From: Lachnospiraceae bacterium UBA5895
GTDB lineage: Bacteria > Bacillota > Clostridia > Lachnospirales > Lachnospiraceae
DNA: 6,473 nt
Direction of reading: 5' to 3'
Assembly: GCA_002431915.1 (NCBI GenBank)
Contig: DJEP01000046.1
Location: 1-6,473, forward strand
The notes under the pieces are model-generated. The model had not been told where the DNA came from, ran no database searches, and saw nothing but the letters and a program-made list of their open reading frames with translations. The number at the start of each line of letters is the position of its first letter. Positions within the stretch are counted from its first letter, which is position 1. Shown here one piece after another: positions 1 through 4,802 of the stretch. The position numbers were made by a program, and so were the translations under genes.

Positions 1-59
1 ATCTTCTCGGAATCGACAAGATTTTTGTCACAGCCCAGGGATACAAACAATATCTTCAT
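1..59 (-). CDS. rimO: RimO, ribosomal protein S12 methylthiotransferase (N-terminal fragment, runs off the window)
   Basis: The minus strand opens with ATG at 59 and encodes MKILFVSLGCDKNLVDSEK before the window ends. This is the characteristic start of RimO, a radical-SAM enzyme that adds a methylthio group to a conserved aspartate of ribosomal protein S12 in the cytoplasm. The cysteine in SLGC (residue 10) is the first of three ligands that hold the auxiliary iron-sulfur cluster in the N-terminal methylthiotransferase domain. NLVDSE is also a family signature; here RimO-type CDKN distinguishes it from the tRNA enzyme MiaB, whose equivalent segment differs. Only 19 codons are visible, so the radical-SAM CxxxCxxC motif and TRAM domain cannot be checked. 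The start lies 5 bases after the rpoZ stop codon. A GAGGA stretch inside the end of rpoZ is the probable ribosome-binding site, at a rather long spacing of about 13 bases. Confidence 0.88.
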   Translation of the reverse strand, partial: MKILFVSLGCDKNLVDSEK

Positions 60-64
60 GCGTC

Positions 65-304
65 TTATGCTTCCTCATCATCACCAAGGATTTTGATCTT
101 ACCCTGGTTCAGCTCTTCTACTGCGATAGACAGGGGCTTATCCACTTTGGCGGTTACCAGAGGCTCGTCGCCTGCGATGATCTGTCTTGCTCTCTTGGCA
201 GTTGCCATAACGATAGAATAACGGCTGTTGACTACAGGTGCTTCACCGGGTTCTACCTCGCTGTTTACTACTTTCATTAAGTCGGTATAAGAGGGATGTA
301 ACAT
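65..304 (-). CDS. rpoZ: DNA-directed RNA polymerase omega subunit
   Basis: This 79-residue protein is the omega subunit, which binds the C-terminal region of beta-prime and helps RNA polymerase assemble. The family core is visible as NSRYSIVMATAKRARQI (residues 26-42), followed by KPLSIAVEELNQGKIKI (residues 56-72) and a short acidic end. The N-terminus starts MLHPSYTDL and lacks the MAR motif that helps form the (p)ppGpp site in proteobacterial omega, as is usual for Firmicutes. Its length fits a Firmicute omega. The start codon follows the gmk stop by a single base and is served by AAAGGAG inside gmk. This implies translation coupled to guanylate kinase. The rimO start follows 5 bases after the stop. 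Confidence 0.95.
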   Translation of the reverse strand: MLHPSYTDLMKVVNSEVEPGEAPVVNSRYSIVMATAKRARQIIAGDEPLVTAKVDKPLSIAVEELNQGKIKILGDDEEA

Positions 305-305
305 T

Positions 306-941
306 TTATTTTGCTCCTTTCGCGAAACCTTTCAGTTCCTCTCTGATCTCTGTGATAAATTCTCTCTGACGGAGGGGCACACGTTTTGCCGCTTCCACCA
401 GCTTTTGGACTTCTCTGGCACATTCGTCCAGATCGTCATTCACTACTATATAATCATAGGCATCCATGCCTTCTGATTCTTCATAAGCCCGTGCCAGTCT
501 CTGTGCGATCACATCGGCTGTCTCGGTTCCTCTGCCCACCAGTCTCTTCTGCAGTTCTTCTGCACCGGGAGGGGTAACGAACAGTAACAGGCTCTCCGGA
601 AACTGCTCCTTGATCTTCATGGCTCCCTGGATCTCGATCTCTAAGATGACATCCTTGCCCGCCTGCATCTGCTCTTCCACATATGCTTTCGGCGTTCCGT
701 AATAATTGCCGCAATACTGAGCATACTCGATAAATCCGTTTTTTGCAATATTTTCTTCAAATTGTTCTCTGGTGCGGAAGAAATATTCTCTTCCGTCCTG
801 CTCACCCTCTCTGGGTTGTCTGGTAGTCATGGAAATGGACAACGCATAATTGTCATATTCCGATAACAGCTTTTTCACCAGTGTTCCTTTTCCGGCTCCT
901 GAGAATCCGGAGATAACCATCAATATTCCCTTATTCTGCAT
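306..941 (-). CDS. gmk: Guanylate kinase
   Basis: This 211-residue cytoplasmic enzyme phosphorylates GMP to GDP with ATP, an essential step of GTP and dGTP synthesis. The P-loop is GFSGAGKGT (residues 12-20), with phenylalanine where many homologues have proline. The GMP-binding segment is SMTTRQPREGEQDGREYFF (residues 37-55), followed by EYAQYCGNYYGTP (72-84) and VILEIEIQGA (98-107). The last has glutamate where the E. coli-type motif has aspartate. The length is typical. The reading frame stays open upstream to 1082, but I place the start at ATG 941 because the predicted protein then begins MQNKGIL, close to homologues, and AGAGGA lies 11 bases upstream. A second ATG seven codons later, preceded by AAGGGA, is a weaker alternative. 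The gene overlaps the end of remA by 11 bases and precedes rpoZ by one base. In Firmicutes Gmk is a known target of (p)ppGpp inhibition. Confidence 0.95.
   Translation of the reverse strand: MQNKGILMVISGFSGAGKGTLVKKLLSEYDNYALSISMTTRQPREGEQDGREYFFRTREQFEENIAKNGFIEYAQYCGNYYGTPKAYVEEQMQAGKDVILEIEIQGAMKIKEQFPESLLLFVTPPGAEELQKRLVGRGTETADVIAQRLARAYEESEGMDAYDYIVVNDDLDECAREVQKLVEAAKRVPLRQREFITEIREELKGFAKGAK
314..320 (-). promoter_or_regulatory. Ribosome-binding site of rpoZ, inside the end of gmk
   Basis: The minus strand reads AAAGGAG, nine bases before the rpoZ ATG. The site lies within the final codons of gmk, so ribosomes finishing gmk pass over it directly before rpoZ begins. It fixes the start of rpoZ. 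Confidence 0.85.
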
Positions 942-1212
942 CTTCTTCACTGTCCTCTTTCTCATCTTCCGGCCACAACGCCTGTGCTCTTCCAGCAATT
1001 GTCTCAGGTAAAAGTGCAGACAGCACCACCTGGCTGTTCTCCATGACCAGTACGGATTTCGTCTTGCGCCCCTGTGTGGCATCTATTGCCATTCCCGTCT
1101 CCTTTGCCTTCTGCACCAGTCGCTTGATAGGTGCGGATTCCGGACTGACGATTGCAATAATCTTATCCGTATTTACAATATTGCCAAATCCTACATGGAT
1201 CAATCGGTTCAT
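931..1212 (-). CDS. remA: RemA family DNA-binding regulator (DUF370)
   Basis: This 93-residue protein belongs to the RemA/YlzA family. In Bacillus subtilis RemA activates biofilm-matrix and osmoprotection genes and binds DNA as a ring-shaped oligomer; its role here can only be inferred. Family hallmarks are HVGFGNIVN (residues 6-14), IAIVSPESAPIKRLV (19-33), IDATQGRKTKSV (43-54) and VVLSALLPETIAGR (62-75). The family core ends near residue 75. Beyond it is an acidic tail, PEDEKEDSEEDAE (81-93), absent from the short Bacillus protein. I choose ATG 1212 because AAAGGTGA lies just upstream and the protein then begins MNRLIHVGFGN as homologues do. A GTG five codons earlier lacks suitable spacing from a Shine-Dalgarno sequence. 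The last 11 bases overlap the start of gmk, so the acidic tail is partly encoded in the gmk initiation region. Confidence 0.93.
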   Translation of the reverse strand: MNRLIHVGFGNIVNTDKIIAIVSPESAPIKRLVQKAKETGMAIDATQGRKTKSVLVMENSQVVLSALLPETIAGRAQALWPEDEKEDSEEDAE

Positions 1213-1216
1213 GGTA

Positions 1217-1224
1217 TCACCTTT
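1217..1224 (-). promoter_or_regulatory. Ribosome-binding site of remA
   Basis: AAAGGTGA lies four bases before ATG 1212 on the minus strand. It decides the remA start in favour of this ATG over the in-frame GTG at 1227, which the site itself follows rather than precedes. Confidence 0.7.
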
Positions 1225-1272
1225 CACACCTGTGCAGTCCCCATTCGCAAAACCGATCGATTCGTGCTTCCC

Positions 1273-1285
1273 GCTGCTTCGCAGC
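1273..1285 (-). repeat. Perfect inverted repeat (5-base arms, GAA loop)
   Basis: The minus strand reads GCTGC-GAA-GCAGC, a GC-rich hairpin with a three-base loop between yicC and remA. It is followed by GGGAAGCACG rather than by thymines, so it does not look like an intrinsic terminator in the direction of the operon. On the plus strand it is followed by TTGTTTTG, but no plus-strand gene ends here. Roles in mRNA processing or stability, or membership of a dispersed intergenic repeat, are possible. Confidence 0.5.
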
Positions 1286-1313
1286 TTGTTTTGCTCATTG
1301 TGGGACGGTGGCT

Positions 1314-2192
1314 CTATTCAATATTCTGTATCTGTTCACGGACCTTTTCGATTTCGGTCTTGAGTTCAATCGCACAATTGGAAATCTCCAGATCATTGGA
1401 CTTGGACAGGATGGTGTTAGCCTCCCGGTTCATCTCCTGTGCCAGGAAATCTAACTTTCGTCCGATGCTTCCGCCGGCCATCAGCGTACTCTTCGTAGTC
1501 TCGATATGGCTGCGCAGTCTCACCAGTTCCTCATCCACGCACACCTTATCTGCGAAGATCGTCACTTCGGTGAGAAGTCTTGCCTCGTCCACGGCTGTAT
1601 CTCCCAGCAGTTCCTTTACACGATCTTCCAGCCTCTGGCTGTATTCTGCAATGATCTGCGGAGAACGCTCTGTAATGAAACCTACCAGCTTCAGCATACC
1701 GTCCAGCTTGCCGATCAGGTCATCCCGAAGATGCTCCCCCTCGGTGATTCTGGTCTGTACAAACATCTCGCAGGCACCTTTTAAGGCTCTCTGCAGTTCT
1801 TTCCACAGTTCTTCCTCATCAATATCCTGTTCTTCCATCACGAAGACATCCGGATATTTGGACAGTGTCGATACTCTGATATCACAATCCAGATCAAAAT
1901 CGCTGGCCATCTGCTTCAGATATCCCAGATACTCTGCCGCCAGTTCCTTGTTATAGCGCACATTGGAAGTATTCTCAGAAAAATCTTCATAGGTAATGAA
2001 CAGATCTACTTTACCTCTGGAAATATAATTCTTCAGTTCACCGCGGATCGCGGATTCGAAGAAATTCAACTTCTTCGGCATTTTAATATTCACGTCAAGG
2101 TAGCGATGATTCACAGATTTCATCTCTACGGTAAACTTTCTGTTATTCTCGGCAGTTTCACATCTGCCAAATCCCGTCATACTCTTGATCAT
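1314..2192 (-). CDS. yicC: YicC/YloC family endoribonuclease
   Basis: This 292-residue protein is a full-length YicC family member (YloC in Bacillus). E. coli YicC is reported as an endoribonuclease that takes part in decay of a small regulatory RNA. Bacillus YloC is also reported to cleave RNA. The N-terminal signature is MIKSMTGFGR (1-10), with SVNHRYLD (26-33). The C-terminal DUF1732 region carries EELVRLRSH (221-229) and GRKLDFLAQEMNREANTI (244-261), and ends in a helical IEKVREQIQNIE segment. The middle is rich in charged helices. Start ATG 2192 has AGGAG five bases upstream. It is the first gene after the promoter at 2249-2278 and heads the unit yicC-remA-gmk-rpoZ-rimO, the usual Firmicute order at least as far as rpoZ. 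A 101-base gap separates it from remA. Confidence 0.93.
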   Translation of the reverse strand: MIKSMTGFGRCETAENNRKFTVEMKSVNHRYLDVNIKMPKKLNFFESAIRGELKNYISRGKVDLFITYEDFSENTSNVRYNKELAAEYLGYLKQMASDFDLDCDIRVSTLSKYPDVFVMEEQDIDEEELWKELQRALKGACEMFVQTRITEGEHLRDDLIGKLDGMLKLVGFITERSPQIIAEYSQRLEDRVKELLGDTAVDEARLLTEVTIFADKVCVDEELVRLRSHIETTKSTLMAGGSIGRKLDFLAQEMNREANTILSKSNDLEISNCAIELKTEIEKVREQIQNIE

Positions 2193-2248
2193 ATTTTCTC
2201 CTGTTGTAAGGCTTCCCTGAGTTTTCTGCGATTTACGGTTTTCATTAT

Positions 2249-2278
2249 ATTATAAGATAATCCCGGGCTCTCCGTCAA
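2249..2278 (-). promoter_or_regulatory. Sigma-A type promoter for the yicC-remA-gmk-rpoZ-rimO unit
   Basis: On the minus strand TTGACG (2278-2273) is followed after 18 bases by TATAAT (2254-2249), one mismatch from the vegetative consensus in all. Transcription would start near 2242, giving a leader of about 50 bases to the yicC ATG at 2192. A second TATAAT overlaps the first and is shifted by five bases, but its 23-base spacing makes it unlikely. ATTAT-CTT-ATAAT (2261-2249) forms a small inverted repeat covering the -10 box. The promoter lies entirely in the 104-base gap after the rhodanese-TtcA gene, so the two gene blocks can be expressed independently. Confidence 0.82.
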
Positions 2279-2296
2279 GTGCAGCGCCCTTATTTC

Positions 2297-3496
2297 CTAT
2301 TTCCATTCATCGTAACGTTCCAGGAAATGATGTTTTATCCCATCCTCTTTGTATGCAATGATCGTACGTAAGTTAACATTCTCCACACTTTTAAAAATAT
2401 TACCCTCGATAAACGGATTGGTCTGCTTCAGAGACGCAATCAGGTTCTTGATCTCCATCCGCTTGGAAGGACTGCTGCCATCGGTACGACAGGTGGTACA
2501 GGTATCGGTAAACCGGCAGGCACACTGGATAAAATGCAGATCATTGTAATCTCTCCAATGCTTGATATCATCCTCTCTGATCAGGTACATGGGACGGATC
2601 AGTTCCATTCCCTCAAAATTCGTACTGTGCAGCTTCGGCATCATAGTCTGTACCTGTCCGCCGTACAACATTCCCATCAGGATCGTCTCGATCACATCGT
2701 CATAATGATGTCCCAGGGCAATCTTATTGCACCCCAGCTCCTTCGCATGGCTGTACAGATAGCCTCTGCGCATTCTCGCACACAGATAACAGGGCGAATC
2801 CTCTATGTCATACACTGCATCGAAAATCTGGGATTCAAAAATCGTGATGGGAATATCCATCAGTTTCGCATTGTTCTCAATGATCTTACGGTTTGCCTCA
2901 CTGTAACCTGGATCCATCACTAAAAATACCAGTTCAAAGGGGAACTTGTTATGGCGCTTCAGTTCCTGGAACAGCTTCGCCATCAGCATGGAATCCTTAC
3001 CGCCGGAGATACATACGGCGATCTTGTCGTTCTCCTGGATCATATCGTACTCATTGATGGCTTTGGCAAATTTGGAAAACAGTACTTTGTGGAACTTTTT
3101 GCGGATACTTTTTTCAATCTCCCGTGCCCGCTCGTTCTCTTTCTCCCCGGGCTGTTCCTTCTGCATCAGATTCAAAAGCCAGCCGGTATAGCCGCCCTGT
3201 AAACTGTAGACATCCATTCCCTGTTCTCTGAAATACTCTGCGGACACCTTACTGTTCTGTCCACGGCTGCAATACAGAATCACTTTTTTATCCCCTGCTG
3301 CCGCAGCCAGTTTGTCCACCAGTTCGCATTCGGAGATAGCGACTGCTCCGGGAATCTTGCCGTAATTTACCGCTTCATCACCTCTGGTATCCACCAGGAC
3401 AAAGCTTTCCGGCTCCCATGTCTGTACTTCTTCCCAGGTGACCTCGCAGATATCTACCGTATTTTTTCCCATATCCTTAACTTCTTTTTCTTCCAT
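2297..3496 (-). CDS. Rhodanese domain fused to a TtcA-like PP-loop tRNA thiolation enzyme
   Basis: This 399-residue protein has two domains. Residues 14-110 form a rhodanese domain with the active-site loop CSRGQNS (Cys76) and the closing QGGYTGW (100-106). Such domains carry a persulfide on the cysteine. After a charged linker, residues 135-399 match TtcA, which uses ATP and an iron-sulfur cluster to make 2-thiocytidine at position 32 of tRNA. Visible are the PP-loop SGGKDS (164-169), the cysteine pair CYLCARMRRGYLY (236-248) and IALGHHYDDVIET (259-271). The C-terminal part has QCACRFTDTCTTC (324-336), with four cysteines (325, 327, 333, 336), where E. coli TtcA has its third cluster ligand. 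I infer that the rhodanese passes sulfur to the thiolase in cis. The substrate base is unproven, since related PP-loop enzymes thiolate other bases. AGAGGA upstream, overlapping the stop codon of the HAD gene, supports ATG 3496. No clear terminator follows. Confidence 0.85.
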   Translation of the reverse strand: MEEKEVKDMGKNTVDICEVTWEEVQTWEPESFVLVDTRGDEAVNYGKIPGAVAISECELVDKLAAAAGDKKVILYCSRGQNSKVSAEYFREQGMDVYSLQGGYTGWLLNLMQKEQPGEKENERAREIEKSIRKKFHKVLFSKFAKAINEYDMIQENDKIAVCISGGKDSMLMAKLFQELKRHNKFPFELVFLVMDPGYSEANRKIIENNAKLMDIPITIFESQIFDAVYDIEDSPCYLCARMRRGYLYSHAKELGCNKIALGHHYDDVIETILMGMLYGGQVQTMMPKLHSTNFEGMELIRPMYLIREDDIKHWRDYNDLHFIQCACRFTDTCTTCRTDGSSPSKRMEIKNLIASLKQTNPFIEGNIFKSVENVNLRTIIAYKEDGIKHHFLERYDEWK

Positions 3497-3508
3497 CTGT
3501 CTGTTCCT

Positions 3509-4183
3509 CTATTTCAAAATTTGCGGCAACTGTTCCTGTAATTCCATCAGACTGTCACACTTTTTATCTACCATGGTAAGATGCTCCTCTGTAGGCTGCA
3601 GCTGATCCGGCACCATTACAGTATATAATCCCGCCGTATGAGCTGCGCGGATCCCGTTAAAAGAATCCTCCACTGCCATGGCCTGTCCCGGAGCCACGCC
3701 CAGTTCCCCGCAGGCCTTCAGATAAATATCCGGTGCAGGCTTTCCATGTTCCACCATATCTCCGCAGACGATTTTCTGAAAATACGCCGTGATCCCTGCT
3801 CTGTCCAGGTGCTCCATGACTGCCGCTTTCCGCGTAGAGGAAGCCAGTGCCACAGGAATCCGGTTCTGCTTCAGATACTCCAGAATCTCATGCACGCCCG
3901 GTTTCTCCGGGATTCCTTCCCGGTTTGCTTTCTCCTTAAATCTCCTGCTGCAATCTTCGTGTATTTCCTCAAAAGGTACATCAATGCCCTGCTCTGCCTT
4001 TGCCGCATCGAATACTTCCTTTGTGCCCTGTAAAGTTCTGCCGATGCAGGCTTTGGAAATCTCATCCACATTTTTAAGTCCCTTCGGCTCCGCTGCCTCT
4101 CTCCAGCATTCCATATACATTCTCTCGGTGTCAAAAAGGACCCCGTCCATATCAAATACAACTGCGGTTATTTTCTTCTGCAT
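3509..4183 (-). CDS. HAD-superfamily phosphatase/phosphomutase, beta-phosphoglucomutase-like
   Basis: This 224-residue cytoplasmic protein has every HAD subfamily I motif. Motif I is DMDGVLFDTE (11-20) with nucleophile Asp11 and acid/base Asp13. A helical cap occupies roughly residues 20-90. Motif II is the serine in ALASST (Ser115), motif III is Lys148 in GKPAPDIY, and motif IV is the Glu172-Asp173 pair in AVEDSFNGIRAA. The architecture and the DxDGVLFDTE signature match the beta-phosphoglucomutase/phosphatase group. Substrates in this group vary from sugar phosphates to nucleotides and cannot be read from sequence. The gene starts 10 bases after the helicase stop codon and ends 12 bases before the rhodanese-TtcA gene, so it is co-transcribed with both. 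The neighbouring GH31-like domain hints at sugar metabolism, but that link is weak. Confidence 0.9.
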   Translation of the reverse strand: MQKKITAVVFDMDGVLFDTERMYMECWREAAEPKGLKNVDEISKACIGRTLQGTKEVFDAAKAEQGIDVPFEEIHEDCSRRFKEKANREGIPEKPGVHEILEYLKQNRIPVALASSTRKAAVMEHLDRAGITAYFQKIVCGDMVEHGKPAPDIYLKACGELGVAPGQAMAVEDSFNGIRAAHTAGLYTVMVPDQLQPTEEHLTMVDKKCDSLMELQEQLPQILK

Positions 4184-4188
4184 AAGTC

Positions 4189-4196
4189 GCTCCTTA
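4189..4196 (-). promoter_or_regulatory. Ribosome-binding site of the HAD gene, overlapping the helicase stop codon
   Basis: The minus strand reads TAAGGAGC, in which TAA is the helicase stop codon and AAGGAG is the ribosome-binding site, five to six bases before ATG 4183. This arrangement suggests coupled translation. It also argues that the position of the helicase stop is a settled feature of the locus. Confidence 0.85.
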
Positions 4197-4802
4197 CTGT
4201 CTCACTCTGAAATAATAATCGATGAGTTCCGTTTCTTCCATGGCAATATACGTCCCATACATCGGGATGTTGCAACACAGCGTGCGGCTGCCCTTTGGGA
4301 AGATCAGCTCATACCCTTTCGACGAAGCCAGTCCCGGGTATCTGTCATCTTCTCTCCCATAGGAAAAATAAACAGCAGAGCTGCCTATTTTCACCGCCTT
4401 CGGTGCTCCTTTTCCTCCGGCGATCAGGCACTCATCCTTCTTCCAGTTAAAAAAGTTCCAGACCTTTCCATCACCGATCTGTCTGGGCTCTCTGTTTCGT
4501 TCTGTCAGCAGAATCTTACCCTGCCTGCCCAAAAATGTCAATGCTCCCGTCTTTTTCTCCACACGGATCCCACTGCTGCCCGTAGTGATTTCCACCGCGG
4601 AAGGGTTCTCCCGCACTGTATATTTGAGATCACCTGCTGCCACCACCGCCGCTTTCGGGAACTCCCGAATTTGTCCCTTAGCAAAACAAATCCGGAACAG
4701 ATCTGCCGCAAGAGGCGTGATCCGCAAGGTTCCGTAACTGCTTAAGAGATCCACATATCCCTTGCCCTTCATAACCATGCGCACGCTGCAGTCGATTCTG
4801 GA
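4194..4802 (-). other. C-terminal domain resembling the N-terminal beta-sandwich of GH31 glycosidases
   Basis: This is the 3' part of the helicase gene (visible residues 558-759). GTLRITPLAADLFRICF (581-597), SAVEITTGSSGIRVEKKTG (625-643) and ALTFLGRQGKILLTE (644-658) follow the pattern of the galactose-mutarotase-like domain found before the barrel of family 31 alpha-glycosidases. In those proteins residues with this pattern describe how the substrate edge is shaped. Further on, IPMYGTYIAMEETELIDYYF (736-755) matches the segment that closes this domain, normally ending in DYYF. The protein stops four residues later, exactly where the catalytic barrel would begin. The domain therefore lacks the catalytic aspartates and cannot be a glycosidase by itself. 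Recognition is by eye from sequence pattern, so a profile search is needed to confirm it. Confidence 0.65.

Larger units (their letters stand above)
1213..1313 (-). other. yicC-remA intergenic spacer
   Basis: This 101-base gap is one of only two sizeable spaces in the window. It holds a short perfect hairpin (1273-1285), an ATCGATCGG palindromic patch near 1252-1260 and the remA ribosome-binding site. I see no convincing -35/-10 pair on the minus strand and no T-tract after the hairpin in the direction of transcription. remA is therefore probably read from the promoter upstream of yicC, with this spacer acting as leader, processing site or remnant of a dispersed repeat. Confidence 0.55.

Noticed and set aside
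942..1082. N-terminal extension of guanylate kinase of 47 residues
   Set aside because: The extension is the out-of-frame reading of remA, is Arg/Trp/Cys-rich and unlike any Gmk; ATG 941 gives a family-typical length and start.
1213..1227. GTG start five codons earlier for remA
   Set aside because: No properly spaced ribosome-binding site precedes it, whereas AAAGGTGA is well placed for ATG 1212.
1273..1296. Plus-strand intrinsic terminator (hairpin then TTGTTTTG)
   Set aside because: No plus-strand gene ends here, the stem is only five pairs and the T-run is interrupted.
1195..1956. 253-codon open frame on the plus strand
   Set aside because: It is antisense to yicC and extends into the yicC-remA gap; the product is a serine-rich run typical of a shadow frame.
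2265..2289. Possible terminator after the rhodanese-TtcA gene (GGGCGCT paired with AGAGCCC)
   Set aside because: The stem has only four plus two pairs around a mismatch, overlaps the -35 region of the yicC promoter and is not followed by a T-tract.
3789..4745. 318-codon open frame on the plus strand
   Set aside because: It lies opposite two well-supported genes (HAD and helicase), crosses their junction, and its translation shows no recognisable domain and looks like antisense of conserved protein.
4194..4802. A separate glycoside hydrolase gene downstream of the helicase
   Set aside because: The frame is continuous with the helicase, there is no good independent ribosome-binding site seen before it, and the catalytic barrel is missing.
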